From a virus: a stretch of DNA of 64,000 nt. This document shows positions 17,683 through 25,774 of the stretch, piece after piece (the stretch's first letter is position 1; each line of letters begins with the position of its first letter). Under the pieces are notes generated by a model. That model was given only the letters and a program-made list of their open reading frames with translations. It made no database searches and had not been told where the DNA came from. The stretch spans positions 1-64,000 of the IMG/VR virus record IMGVR_UViG_3300001097_000002; one strand, written 5' to 3'. A program made the translations under genes and the position numbers.

Positions 17683-18156
17683 ATGATTACATTTAGAGAG
17701 TTTTTAAACGAGGGTACTGATAACCACCCATTTTTCATGCATGATGTTTTGATTCCACATAAAGCTAAATATGATATAATCAAGGCGGATGGTACACTTA
17801 CTAACCCTAAAGATTTGGGATGGGGTAGTCCCAATTTGACTGCTAGTGACATGCCTTATTACATTGGTACTATTGGATACCGAGTTGTCGGAAAAGAGGT
17901 AGGATACGAGTTATTCGAATTAAATGATTATGACAAAAAAGAATTTGGTAGTAGTAATGTATTTATGGTGTCTGGTGAAAGAATGATACATCAAACCCGC
18001 ACTATTGTTAAAATCAAAGGTCAAAAAATATATTTCATCGACAATGAAGCTTATGAGAATGGTGAAATAAAGTTTGAAAGTAGAGGTAATAATATTGTTC
18101 GTATTAGACTTAAAAACGAGAAGTATAATAAAAAAATCGCTGATATGGTAAGTTAA
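17683..18156 (+). CDS. Putative internal head protein with capsid-targeting-like leader
   Basis: 157 residues from ATG 17683 (AGGA 7 bases upstream; the ATG at 17677 is too close). N-terminus MITFREFLNE|G fits the targeting/cleavage pattern; cleavage after Glu is inferred. The rest is a soluble, beta-rich domain without recognised homology. Confidence 0.65.
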   Translation: MITFREFLNEGTDNHPFFMHDVLIPHKAKYDIIKADGTLTNPKDLGWGSPNLTASDMPYYIGTIGYRVVGKEVGYELFELNDYDKKEFGSSNVFMVSGERMIHQTRTIVKIKGQKIYFIDNEAYENGEIKFESRGNNIVRIRLKNEKYNKKIADMVS

Positions 18157-18177
18157 CAGTACAGTTACAATTACAAC

Positions 18178-18300
18178 TTGACCTTACCTATGTATGTTGC
18201 TATAATGTTTATGTAGGTTGGGAAAAGAGGTGTTTATTGCCACTCAACAAACAAACAAACAAACAAACAAACAATTAATTATATTATTGGAGTTTATGTT
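18178..18300 (+). promoter_or_regulatory. Early promoter plus repeated leader cassette
   Basis: TTGACC, 17-base spacer, TATAAT, then TTTATGTAGGTTGGGAAAAG..., a run of about seven CAAA units (18247-18273) and AATTATATTATTGGAGTTT before ATG 18301. The same leader occurs on the minus strand at 32168-32250. Confidence 0.75.
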
Positions 18301-18576
18301 ATGAATATGTCAGAAATGAATTCAACACCATTTTTTAACTATGCATTACGTCCGGATATTGAGCCAGAAGCGCTCAGTTCAGACCACGAGAAAGCAGACG
18401 CGCTTAAAAAACTAGTACGTAAGCAAAAATCGGTTTTCTGTTTTGTTGGTGATAGTGAAAAGCTTGTAATAATTGTTGGTTGTAAGAACAGAACTAGTAA
18501 CGATGACATTGACCTTTTTACTAGTAAAGATGACGATGGTTGGACAGTTAATCAACTTCAGCCTATCATTGAGTAA
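18301..18576 (+). CDS. Hypothetical protein (91 aa)
   Basis: Soluble; SVFCFVGDSEKLVIIVGCKN suggests a small alpha/beta fold. First gene behind the 18178 cassette. Unknown. Confidence 0.6.
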   Translation: MNMSEMNSTPFFNYALRPDIEPEALSSDHEKADALKKLVRKQKSVFCFVGDSEKLVIIVGCKNRTSNDDIDLFTSKDDDGWTVNQLQPIIE

Positions 18577-18922
18577 TTAATAGGAGGTCATATAAGCGTT
18601 GGTAAAAGTTGTATTGTTTCTGATGCAATATATGATTGGTTTAACAATAAACGCGAGTATTATATTTTTAACTAATTATAACAGGATTTATATTATAATT
18701 TTACTTTATTATTAAGTCTAAGTAACGATATACCTGCACCAATCAAGTGCAATGAAGAATATCCTGAAACATGGTTTAATCATACACTTGTTAAATACTC
18801 GAGGCTGGTAGCATGGTTTAAAGAACATGCTGTGTTAATTGATAGTAACTTTGAAAATGACGGTGAATGTCATTTGGGGTTCGACTCCCACGCAAGCCGC
18901 CCATATTTAAGTTGTAATATAG
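18577..18922 (+). other. Gene-poor stretch with tRNA-like 3' end
   Basis: No gene with a standard start. 18590-18720 holds short frames preceded by GGAGG (a hydrophobic frame from TTG at about 18599). At 18871-18903 TTTGGGGTTCGACTCCCA and a terminal CCGCCCA look like the T-arm and CCA end of a tRNA, but no matching 5' half could be paired, so it is at most a remnant. Confidence 0.4.
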
Positions 18923-19002
18923 TTGACAAGGTATATTATTTTTGTTATACTATTTTAGTAAGTTAGAAGTTTAGCAGTTAATTATATTATTGGGAGTTTA
19001 TT
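18923..19002 (+). promoter_or_regulatory. Early promoter and leader
   Basis: TTGACA, 17-base spacer, TATACT; leader ends AATTATATTATTGGGAGTTT before ATG 19003. Likely also transcribes the tRNA cluster. Confidence 0.75.
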
Positions 19003-19140
19003 ATGTCAAAAGAAATAACGTACGGTTACTTTTTTCTACTTGGTGGATTGACTAATCCTAAATGTAGTACACGGTCTGTTTATAATGGCGATGTGTATAT
19101 GTACAGAAGATATTTTAAAATGTTTGATATTATTGCGTAA
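19003..19140 (+). CDS. Small hypothetical protein (45 aa)
   Basis: MSKEITYGYFFLLGGLTNPK start; aromatic-rich. Strong promoter-leader context supports translation. Confidence 0.55.
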   Translation: MSKEITYGYFFLLGGLTNPKCSTRSVYNGDVYMYRRYFKMFDIIA

Positions 19141-19160
19141 ATACAATTAAAAAAAATCAT

Positions 19161-19238
19161 GTGCCCTTAGTTTAGCGGTCTAAAACACACAGCTCATAAC
19201 TGTCGAGAGCGTGAGTTCAAATCTCACAGGGCGCACCA
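19161..19238 (+). tRNA. tRNA-Met (CAT)
   Basis: Acceptor GTGCCCT/AGGGCGC with encoded CCA, anticodon loop CTCATAA, T-loop TTCAAAT. CAT could also be read as lysidine-modified Ile; this cannot be distinguished here. Confidence 0.9.
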
Positions 19239-19263
19239 TATATTTATATTATTGGAGTTACTA

Positions 19264-19530
19264 ATGAAAGATTTATTATTAGAAGTAATGAAGCTCAATA
19301 AAAATAACAAACACTGGACTAAAGTGTTTACAACAGAACATCCTATGTTGTATCTATTCTCACAAAACTATTACATTAAGGTTTATGAGAAAGATAGTGA
19401 TACCGCGATACTTGGCGCTATAAGTACAATTAACGATAAGTTGTTAGACACTATACATTGCCATACGGATGTAGACGCTGTAAATACAACTATAACAGTG
19501 CTTGTACATAGACAAAAAAGTATGTTATGA
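19264..19530 (+). CDS. Hypothetical protein (88 aa)
   Basis: Leader TTTATATTATTGGAGTTACTA directly before ATG 19264, only 25 bases after the tRNA. Alpha/beta, soluble, unknown. Confidence 0.6.
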   Translation: MKDLLLEVMKLNKNNKHWTKVFTTEHPMLYLFSQNYYIKVYEKDSDTAILGAISTINDKLLDTIHCHTDVDAVNTTITVLVHRQKSML

Positions 19531-19598
19531 TAAGCATATCAATTAGATGTTAAATTAATTTTTATATATTATAGTAAGTACAAGTAAAAAAAGAATAT

Positions 19599-19686
19599 GG
19601 AAGTCAGGCGAATACGGTTTGTCGCACCGGACTGTAAATCCGGCACTCACCATAGTATTTGGGTTCGAATCCCAAGGCTTCCACCA
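19599..19686 (+). tRNA. tRNA-Tyr (GTA)
   Basis: Class II tRNA: acceptor GGAAGTC/GGCTTCC, anticodon arm CCGGA-CTGTAAA-TCCGG, variable arm, T-loop TTCGAAT and encoded CCA. Confidence 0.92.
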
Positions 19687-19690
19687 TTTA

Positions 19691-19765
19691 CGGGTCTAGC
19701 TTAATTGAATAAAGCGGCATACTATGGTGTATGTAGACATTGGTTTGATTCCAGTTACCCGACCA
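19691..19765 (+). pseudogene. Degenerate tRNA-like sequence
   Basis: CGGGT...ACCCGACCA ends and a GCTT/AAGC D-stem are present, but the anticodon stem CATAC/GTATG encloses only six bases (TATGGT), the T-loop lacks the usual C, and the acceptor has a mismatch. Pro-like acceptor ends, no clear anticodon; probably a decaying tRNA. Confidence 0.5.
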
Positions 19766-19794
19766 CTTTTAATAATAGTAGGAGATATACAATA

Positions 19795-20162
19795 ATGAAA
19801 ACGTTTGAAGAGTATTTACAAGAAAGTAGTTCACGTGATGGGTATTTTGGTGTCCTGCCACACCAGGTGAAATACCGTTACTTGATGTTGTTCAACGCGT
19901 ATTGAGTCAAAAGAATATTGATTTTACAGTTTTTCCATCGCGTGGTCTTGGTGATACTTTTATTACAGTTGAATACACACAATATAATGAAGCGTTAGGT
20001 ATTGTTGATAAAAAACTTGCTAATTTTGAACATTTAGGTAATAAAGGTCGTGTTATTGATACCGTGGTAGTTCGCACATCGCAAGACTCACGTATTACTA
20101 ATGCTGTTTCATACACTGCTAAAAGTTCTGGTAAAGGTGTTACTAAAAAAGTAACTAAGTAA
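19795..20162 (+). pseudogene. Capsid-targeting-leader protein with frameshift
   Basis: ATG 19795 (AGGAG upstream) starts MKTFEEYLQE|S, close to the T4 targeting peptide. This frame stops at 19905 (36 aa). The -1 frame is open from about 19840 and reads EIPLLDVVQRVLSQKNIDF on to 20162, with good coding character but only a TTG (19902) as a start. One base change near 19855-19870 would join them. Either a broken gene, a sequencing indel or programmed frameshift; no classical slippery heptamer was found. Confidence 0.55.
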
Positions 20163-20229
20163 ATGTTTAATACGGTCATGTAGGTTAAGACTAAAGTTGC
20201 AATTGATACTTAAAATCCTACCCTAATAC

Positions 20230-20305
20230 ACTTCCATAGCTCAGTTGGTAGAGCAGTAGCCCGATAAGCTATTTGTCCCTGGTTCAAGTCCAGGTGGAAG
20301 TACCA
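20230..20305 (+). tRNA. tRNA-Ile (GAT), with C33
   Basis: Acceptor ACTTCCA/TGGAAGT, D-arm AGCTCAGTTGGTAGAGC, anticodon arm GTAGC-CCGATAA-GCTAT, T-loop TTCAAGT and CCA. Position 33 is C instead of the nearly universal U. Confidence 0.88.
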
Positions 20306-20534
20306 CTTTACATAGATGTTTTAGGGATGCGTTAGTATAAGAAATCATAGTATGCGGAATAATTAACCATTACATACTAGGATTGGATATTAGGCGTTAA
20401 TGTCTGTCTGTTGTACACCAGAAACACATTAAACTTGAGCTTATTACAACATTACTATGATGGTAGTGGAGATGTTCCAATATGACGGGCACGCATCCTT
20501 AAAACATTTACTTTTTATATTATTGGAGTTATAT

Positions 20535-20807
20535 ATGATTTATGTTCTACTAGTTATTTTTATTGGATTTTGTATTGCGTGTTTGGTAACTTTTATGCGT
20601 AGTGAAAGACCCTCAAAAGTTATGTGTAAAAAACATATCAGCAAACAGATTGCTAAGGTTTTGAAAAAAGAACAGAAGTTTGCCAATGCTGCTAAACGCG
20701 CTAAAAATAAAGGAGATTTTAATTTAGTAGCAGTTCATCGCTTGAATGAAAGTATCTTCTTTAAAAAGCGTAGAGAGTTAGAAAAAGATTTAGATTCAAT
20801 GATGTAA
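20535..20807 (+). CDS. Small protein with N-terminal membrane anchor (90 aa)
   Basis: ATG 20535 follows TATATTATTGGAGTTATAT. Residues 2-22 (IYVLLVIFIGFCIACLVTF) form one membrane segment; the remainder is strongly basic and helical (KKEQKFANAAKRAKNKG). Unknown. Confidence 0.6.
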   Translation: MIYVLLVIFIGFCIACLVTFMRSERPSKVMCKKHISKQIAKVLKKEQKFANAAKRAKNKGDFNLVAVHRLNESIFFKKRRELEKDLDSMM

Positions 20808-20814
20808 CAATTAT

Positions 20815-20900
20815 GGAAGGTAAACCAACGAGGTGTTGGAGCCGCCTGCTAAGCGTACTGTCTGTAACCGGATACATTTCGATTATGTTGCCTTCCTCCA
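20815..20900 (+). tRNA. tRNA-Ser (GCT)
   Basis: Class II: acceptor GGAAGGT/GCCTTCC, discriminator T and CCA, D-stem CCAAC/GTTGG, anticodon loop CTGCTAA, variable arm, T-loop TTCGATT. The anticodon stem has only three good pairs. Confidence 0.8.
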
Positions 20901-20916
20901 TATTTAGGATTATATT

Positions 20917-21144
20917 ATGAACGCTCTATTGTTACACGTTAAAAAACTTGTAAATACTATCAAAAAGCGCTATGATAAAAGAATGTATTGCGTTATTACT
21001 ACGCCATTAAATACTTATAGAGGCGTTGATTATAGTTCATTACGTGTTACAGTTGATACTTTGCAATTTGACTATTACGGTGCTACTGTATACGTAAGTA
21101 ATGACACCGTTAAGATTAGTTTAATACACAACCAAAGGAAATAA
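20917..21144 (+). CDS. Hypothetical protein (75 aa)
   Basis: Basic N-terminus (HVKKLVNTIKKRYDKR), beta-rich remainder. Sits between tRNAs; AGGATTATATT before ATG. Unknown. Confidence 0.55.
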   Translation: MNALLLHVKKLVNTIKKRYDKRMYCVITTPLNTYRGVDYSSLRVTVDTLQFDYYGATVYVSNDTVKISLIHNQRK

Positions 21145-21148
21145 TATA

Positions 21149-21391
21149 ATGCTATCGTTTGAAGAATATATCAATGAAAGTAAAAGTGCAAAACTAGGTC
21201 AGGCTGACAAACTGTCAAAGGCAAATGAGTTTAAAGATGAAGTTCGTTATACTGCCACTGTTGGTGATGATGAATATGAAGTATTTGTCGCTAAGTCAAC
21301 AAGTCTTGATAAAAGTGAAACTCTAGCTACACTTAAAACTAAGAAAGTTGCTGTTAATCGCACAACAAAGAACAATATTACAGTTCGATAA
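21149..21391 (+). CDS. Putative internal head protein with capsid-targeting-like leader
   Basis: 80 residues, MLSFEEYINE|S at the N-terminus, then a Lys/Ser-rich small beta-domain. Small, basic and with the cleavable-type leader, like T4 internal proteins. Ends 7 bases before tRNA-Asn. Confidence 0.65.
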   Translation: MLSFEEYINESKSAKLGQADKLSKANEFKDEVRYTATVGDDEYEVFVAKSTSLDKSETLATLKTKKVAVNRTTKNNITVR

Positions 21392-21398
21392 TTAATAA

Positions 21399-21474
21399 TG
21401 CTTAGTAGCTCAGTTGGTAGAGCAGTAGACTGTTAATCTATTGGTCGCAGGTTCGAGCCCTGCCTAAGCAGCCA
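21399..21474 (+). tRNA. tRNA-Asn (GTT)
   Basis: Acceptor TGCTTAG/CTAAGCA, anticodon arm GTAGA-CTGTTAA-TCTAT, T-loop TTCGAGC, discriminator G and CCA. Confidence 0.93.
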
Positions 21475-21572
21475 TTTTAAAATTAGCTTTAGGTAACGAT
21501 GTGTATTATGTTTTAAGGCACACCCTAAGGACAATGGTTCTACTAGTCCCATGTCTCAATACTAGTAATTAC

Positions 21573-21648
21573 GCTGGAATAGCTCAGTTGGTAGAGCAGG
21601 GAACTTGTAATTCTCAGGTCGTGAGTTCAAATCTTACTTTCAGCACCA
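21573..21648 (+). tRNA. tRNA-Thr (TGT)
   Basis: Acceptor GCTGGAA/TTTCAGC, D-arm AGCTCAGTTGGTAGAGC, anticodon arm GGGAA-CTTGTAA-TTCTC, CCA encoded. Confidence 0.93.
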
Positions 21649-21674
21649 CATATTTATATTATTGGAGATACATT

Positions 21675-21881
21675 ATGAAATATGCAATCGAAATTGTTAA
21701 TGCTTTTATACAAGAGAAAAAAGCAACGTTGAGTGATATTAAAAAACACCCAATGTATAACAGAGGTAATCACGATGTTAGTATTACCTTAACCGTCAAT
21801 GTACGAGAAATTGAAAGTCAAATCAAAGTTTTACAGGACGTTAAAAAGCAAATGCAATTGACTGATAAAGTATCCGAGTAA
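21675..21881 (+). CDS. Hypothetical protein (68 aa)
   Basis: TATATTATTGGAGATACATT precedes ATG 21675, 26 bases after tRNA-Thr. Helical C-terminus (EIESQIKVLQDVKKQMQ). Unknown. Confidence 0.6.
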   Translation: MKYAIEIVNAFIQEKKATLSDIKKHPMYNRGNHDVSITLTVNVREIESQIKVLQDVKKQMQLTDKVSE

Positions 21882-21882
21882 A

Positions 21883-21980
21883 GGCGTAACCTTAGGTGTC
21901 GTGGCACGGAGTTGATGCGCCTTGCTAGTCAAGGAGAAAGAGAGTTCCTAACCTATAGTAAAGTGAACTACGCACTGAAC
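21883..21980 (+). ncRNA. Possible structured RNA before terminator
   Basis: About 100 non-coding bases with GGCG...CGCC and CCTTG-CTAGT-CAAGG pairings, ending in a strong terminator. GC content is higher than the surroundings. It is not a recognisable tRNA and may be a small RNA or tRNA remnant. Confidence 0.35.
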
Positions 21981-22015
21981 ACCGCTTATACTTAATGGTA
22001 TAAGCGGTTTTTTAT
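21981..22015 (+). terminator. Intrinsic terminator of the tRNA region
   Basis: ACCGCTTATAC pairs perfectly with GTATAAGCGGT around TTAATG, followed by a T-run. Confidence 0.9.
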
Positions 22016-22034
22016 TGGTTATTTTTAAAACTAA

Positions 22035-22116
22035 TTGACAAGCGTGTCATATATTGTTATAGTTAGTACGCAGGTTAGGAGATAGGCACTTAAATTATAT
22101 TATTGGAGTAATTATT
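22035..22116 (+). promoter_or_regulatory. Early promoter and leader
   Basis: TTGACA, 17-base spacer, TATAGT; then TTAGTACGCAGGTTAGGAGA and AATTATATTATTGGAGTAATTATT. Same cassette family as 18178, 33682 and 51852. Confidence 0.75.
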
Positions 22117-22395
22117 ATGTCAAACATTAAAAAAGTTCACTTCGCAGAATTCGTTTTAAATATTTTAGACGTAGAGTTCAATACAGCTGATATCAACATT
22201 GATAAAGATGGTAGAGTTATTGACATTGATATTAATGATATGAGTATCCTAATGTTGTTCTCAAGTGATATGAAAATCGTTAGACAATTCCACGTTATGC
22301 AAAATGGAGAGACATTTTACAAAAAACGTAATAGTCCAGTTAGTGCATTACTAAAAGACATTGACGAAATTCATTCTGTATTGAATATTGCGTAG
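22117..22395 (+). CDS. Hypothetical protein (92 aa)
   Basis: First gene behind the 22035 cassette. Alternating Asp/Ile stretch (VIDIDINDMSILML), soluble. Unknown. Confidence 0.6.
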   Translation: MSNIKKVHFAEFVLNILDVEFNTADINIDKDGRVIDIDINDMSILMLFSSDMKIVRQFHVMQNGETFYKKRNSPVSALLKDIDEIHSVLNIA

Positions 22396-22454
22396 CATTG
22401 TTTACTTTGACACATCTAGTCTATTAAACTAGTTTTTTATATAAGGATTATAAT

Positions 22455-22667
22455 ATGGCAAGCGAGAGATATTTCCACGTTGCATTTACTACTGATAACA
22501 CACGTGGAGCAATACAATTTAAAACGGACAACTACCAATACGTTAACCTAAAAGTATTGACCAAACATATAGAAACTGATTTTTTTAAACATGGTATGCA
22601 AGGTATGTTAGTTATAACAAATATATTGGAGTTAGATAAAAGCGATTATATGGACTTTATGCGTTAA
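22455..22667 (+). CDS. Hypothetical protein (70 aa)
   Basis: AAGGATTATAAT before ATG. Small, mixed fold. Lies 12 bases upstream of the HicB-like gene but shows no HicA features (no conserved Gly-His-x-x-x-Pro region). Confidence 0.55.
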   Translation: MASERYFHVAFTTDNTRGAIQFKTDNYQYVNLKVLTKHIETDFFKHGMQGMLVITNILELDKSDYMDFMR

Positions 22668-22679
22668 TAGGAGTAAAAA

Positions 22680-23111
22680 ATGAGTAATGAAATTATTGAT
22701 AAGTTAGTTATCACTGATGATGACCAGAATAAAATGGTAGTAGAAAACCGCGTGATTGAAAGTGAAGATTTATTAGTTATTAATGTTGGCAGCCAATCAA
22801 TTTATCTAAGTGAAGATGCTGATATTATTGCAATTATTCGATATGCGGCAAAACACTTAACAGTAAGTGAACCCGTACATACATGCAATAAAACGTCACA
22901 ATATTCATATCCAGCAACGTTCCAACAAGAAAATGGTGTATTTGCGGTAACGTTTCGTGATGTTCCAAGCGCTATAACACAAGGCGATACGTTTATAGAA
23001 GCTGTTGATATGGCACAAGACGCGCTGTTAGTAATGTTGATTGGCAAGACTGATATGCCGCGTCCTAGTATCCCAATCAATGGCGATGTCGTTATTACTA
23101 TTACATTATAA
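22680..23111 (+). CDS. HicB-like antitoxin-domain protein, no HicA partner
   Basis: 143 residues. The C-terminal half YPATFQQENGVFAVTFRDVP, then TQGDTFIEAVDMAQDAL is the partial RNase-H-like HicB fold (YPA..., DxP, GDTxxEA...A.DAL). HicB normally neutralises the mRNA interferase HicA. The N-terminal 75 residues are unrelated and no HicA-size gene lies nearby, so it may act as a stand-alone regulator or as an anti-toxin against a host HicA; the latter is inference. Confidence 0.75.
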   Translation: MSNEIIDKLVITDDDQNKMVVENRVIESEDLLVINVGSQSIYLSEDADIIAIIRYAAKHLTVSEPVHTCNKTSQYSYPATFQQENGVFAVTFRDVPSAITQGDTFIEAVDMAQDALLVMLIGKTDMPRPSIPINGDVVITITL

Positions 23112-23142
23112 GGGCGCGGCATGCGTATATTTTGGGCGGTGC

Positions 23143-23171
23143 TTTACATTGCAATATATACATGCTAGTAT
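23143..23171 (+). promoter_or_regulatory. Probable early promoter
   Basis: TTTACA, 17-base spacer, TAGTAT, upstream of the 23202 gene and the ligase. Confidence 0.5.
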
Positions 23172-23201
23172 TAAACAATAAATTAAATCATTTGGAGTAT
23201 T

Positions 23202-23573
23202 ATGAATACGTATATTAGCATTTACCGTACCGATGCGCAAAAACAGGATAACAAACACGTGCAACTAACAACAATACGCGAAGAATATAAAGACCATATC
23301 CTAGAGCTAAAACTTGTCATTAATGGTATTGTACAATTGAGCGGATATGCCAATTCAAGTGACACTATTTTGACAGTCCAATATGACAGTGCTCACTTTA
23401 GAAATCACGGACTAGTATCAAAGGTTGCACCTCATTTCTATATGAAAGATGAAGACCCGTATCAACATTATATTAATATTGCTGATATACCAAAACCATT
23501 AAAAATATATGTTGCTAACTGGCGCACTGATAAAACATCAAAACTTATATACGAAGATAAAGAGGATTTCTAA
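23202..23573 (+). CDS. Hypothetical protein (123 aa)
   Basis: Beta-rich, soluble; CATTTGGAGTATT leader. Immediately abuts the ligase gene, so co-expressed with it. Not recognised. Confidence 0.6.
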   Translation: MNTYISIYRTDAQKQDNKHVQLTTIREEYKDHILELKLVINGIVQLSGYANSSDTILTVQYDSAHFRNHGLVSKVAPHFYMKDEDPYQHYINIADIPKPLKIYVANWRTDKTSKLIYEDKEDF

Positions 23574-24776
23574 ATGCGTCAAACACTAACTTGCAAATAT
23601 TTAGGGGATAACATGCTAAACGATAAAGTTATATATTCAATATCAAAAACAGGTAAGTTACTAGTGTGGTCGGCTAGTCTTTCACAGACACCAAACGTTG
23701 ACGGATACTTAGAAATTGAAGTAACATCTGGTCAAGATACGGGTAAGAAAGTTAATAAAGTCCGTCATGTAAAAGGGGGCAAGAACATTGGTCGCAGTAA
23801 TGAGACTACACTACATGAACAAGCGTATATTGAACTAGAACGTTTATACACTAAACAGCATGAAAAAGGATACGTTGACAACAGAGAAAAAGTATCAATG
23901 GATAAGAAAGTAGGTGATGTACCAAAACCTACGTTGGCTGATAAGTATCCTGATAAGGCGCATCGTTTACCAACTAATACTGACCATATTGTAACACAAC
24001 CAAAGATTGATGGTGTACGCTGTTTTATCACTAAAATGGAAGATGGTAGTTTGCGCTTTACAAGCCGTAGTGGTAAGCCAATCCCTAGCGTTGACGTAAT
24101 TGTAAACGATGTTAAGGATGTTCTACCTGTAGGTCATATTATGGACGGTGAGCTTTACATTAAAGGTTATGAATTACAAGATATTGTTAGTGTAATTGCA
24201 CCAACCAAAAATAGAAAATTAGATGAATTAGAGCGTGTTGAATTATACTGGTATGATTATATCCCGTTAAACGGCGAATATTTAACATATGTAGAACGAT
24301 TCTTAGATAACAAATTGACATTTGCAGATAGTTTAGTGATTAAAAAACTTGAAAGTGACGCATACGACGTATCTACGCTTGAATATAACTTTGAGAAATA
24401 CCTAGCCGAGGGGTACGAAGGTTTGATGATACGCGATATTATGGCGCCATACCATTTTGGCAGACGTTCTGCGTCATTATTAAAGTACAAGAAAATGCAT
24501 ACTGACGAATTCCGAATTGTTGATATCATTGAATCCACACAAGATGATACTCCACGGGTCGTTTGTGACTTGCGTAACGCCAAGACTGTTACAGTGCGTA
24601 TGATGGGCGACAAAGAACATAACTTGGAATATCTCAACAACAAAAAATTATACATTGGTAAGTGGTTAACTATCAAGTATCAGACGTGGACTAAAACAGG
24701 CTCATTACAGTTTCCAGTAGGAGAAGGTATACGTGCCGGTGAAGTTGTTGATGGTGCGTTTATACCGTCACTATAG
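23574..24776 (+). CDS. ATP-dependent DNA ligase
   Basis: 400 residues. Adenylation motif QPKIDGVRC with nucleophile Lys144; motif III MDGELY, motif IV EGLMIRD, motif V LLKYKK, and a C-terminal OB domain (GKWLTIKYQ). The N-terminal about 105 residues (GKNIGRSNETT, EQAYIELERLY) form an extra WGR-like domain found in some phage ligases. Seals nicks during replication and recombination. T4 ligase gp30 has the same role but a different N-terminus. Confidence 0.93.
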   Translation: MRQTLTCKYLGDNMLNDKVIYSISKTGKLLVWSASLSQTPNVDGYLEIEVTSGQDTGKKVNKVRHVKGGKNIGRSNETTLHEQAYIELERLYTKQHEKGYVDNREKVSMDKKVGDVPKPTLADKYPDKAHRLPTNTDHIVTQPKIDGVRCFITKMEDGSLRFTSRSGKPIPSVDVIVNDVKDVLPVGHIMDGELYIKGYELQDIVSVIAPTKNRKLDELERVELYWYDYIPLNGEYLTYVERFLDNKLTFADSLVIKKLESDAYDVSTLEYNFEKYLAEGYEGLMIRDIMAPYHFGRRSASLLKYKKMHTDEFRIVDIIESTQDDTPRVVCDLRNAKTVTVRMMGDKEHNLEYLNNKKLYIGKWLTIKYQTWTKTGSLQFPVGEGIRAGEVVDGAFIPSL

Positions 24777-24909
24777 GAGTATTTTATGCGTGCACATACC
24801 TTTTTGATTAGCGATTAAATATATAAAATATATGAACAAACTACAATCAGGAGAGTATTATGAACGAAACAACTATTGCGTCGATGTTAGTTATTTTTGC
24901 GGCTTTTTA

Positions 24910-25038
24910 ATGTCGCCATCAAAAACAGTGTCTGAGTTTTGCATTGATGACGTCACATACGTTACTACACTTTCTGGTATTACTGCTAAGCTAGACAGTA
25001 AAACTAGTAAAATTATTAAATGTACTGGTGATAACTAA
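24910..25038 (+). CDS. Small Cys-containing protein, possible second half of a frameshifted secreted protein
   Basis: The ATG overlaps the TAA stop of a 16-codon frame (24860-24910) that has the only good ribosome site (AGGAG) and encodes a hydrophobic signal-like peptide (MNETTIASMLVIFAAF). The downstream FCIDDVTYVTT...IIKC resembles ACYDGVVYLSN...KVC of the next gene. Together they look like an exported paralogue split by a frame change; an in-frame ATG at 24832 lacks a ribosome site. Confidence 0.4.
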   Translation: MSPSKTVSEFCIDDVTYVTTLSGITAKLDSKTSKIIKCTGDN

Positions 25039-25039
25039 T

Positions 25040-25264
25040 ATGAAAATATTTTTATACTTGTTTGTGTCGCTCATTTTAATATCGTGTTTAAAATTACCAA
25101 CGGTAAAAGATGGTACTAATGACGATTTTGGTTTTGCTGAGGCGTGCTATGATGGCGTAGTGTATTTGAGTAATACATTATTTGAAAGTAGCACAGTTAA
25201 GTTTAATCATAATGGATTAGTGGCAACAACGACAAGTGACGGAAAAGTTTGCAAACCACATTAA
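25040..25264 (+). CDS. Small lipoprotein (74 aa)
   Basis: MKIFLYLFVSLILISC is a lipoprotein signal peptide with the lipobox LISC (Cys16). The mature part has two further Cys around CYDGVVYLSN and KVCKP. Similar small exported peptides are common in T4-like phages; function unknown. Confidence 0.65.
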   Translation: MKIFLYLFVSLILISCLKLPTVKDGTNDDFGFAEACYDGVVYLSNTLFESSTVKFNHNGLVATTTSDGKVCKPH

Positions 25265-25277
25265 AGTAGTCTATAAT
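25249..25277 (+). promoter_or_regulatory. Sigma70-type promoter
   Basis: TTGCAA, 17-base spacer, TATAAT; leader ends AATTATTGGAGTTGTT before ATG 25313. Confidence 0.65.
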
Positions 25278-25312
25278 ACTAAGTATAAGTTAATTTAATT
25301 ATTGGAGTTGTT

Positions 25313-25774
25313 ATGATTAGTGTAAGTGATTGGGTTTATTATGTTTCACCTAGTAATGGTGTTACGTTGGAATATGTGCTTGTACGAGGTGATGGTGCGT
25401 TCCAGTTAGAGTATGATTCTACAGGTGTTGTTTTTGATGATGATGGATATATTAATATCAGTGATTTATTACCGTCTTTCATCCTATCAACTGTTGATAA
25501 TTACCATACTCTTGTTAAACTATATGGCGATAATGTTGTGCCTAAACCTATGGTTAAGCTTAACAATAGAGAATTTATAGAACATTTATGTTTTACTAGA
25601 AATCACGGTGTTAGATGTCTTAATAATGATACTAATGAAATAGTTAAAATATTCTCAGTTATCGTCGATGTTGCAGTATCGAATAACCATAATTACACAT
25701 TGGACAAATTGACACCAGTAGACGATAACAACGTACCGATTAAAAGTGTAACCAAACAATATGGAGGTGTGTAA
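25313..25774 (+). CDS. Hypothetical protein (153 aa)
   Basis: Beta-rich, soluble (VTLEYVLVRGDGAFQLEYDS). Behind its own promoter. Ends 1 base before the next ATG. Unknown. Confidence 0.6.
   Translation: MISVSDWVYYVSPSNGVTLEYVLVRGDGAFQLEYDSTGVVFDDDGYINISDLLPSFILSTVDNYHTLVKLYGDNVVPKPMVKLNNREFIEHLCFTRNHGVRCLNNDTNEIVKIFSVIVDVAVSNNHNYTLDKLTPVDDNNVPIKSVTKQYGGV

Noticed and set aside
18247-18273. CAAA tandem run and the TAAC/CAAC run at 11672-11700 as CRISPR-like repeats
   Set aside because: Units are four bases with no spacers; these are simple repeats, the first being an expansion inside a promoter leader.
18871-18904. Complete tRNA ending in CCGCCCA
   Set aside because: T-arm-like sequence is present, but no 5' half complements the acceptor end; kept only as a possible remnant.
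20325-20498. GGATGCGT...ACGCATCC ends spanning 174 bases as an intron-containing tRNA
   Set aside because: No T-arm, D-arm or anticodon arm could be built inside, and no group I core is present; probably chance pairing.
22455-23111. Complete HicAB toxin-antitoxin operon
   Set aside because: The 70-residue upstream protein lacks HicA dsRBD-like features and the catalytic His motif.
24786-24818. Ten-codon frame after the ligase gene
   Set aside because: Too short, with no support beyond a GGAG in front; not listed as a gene.
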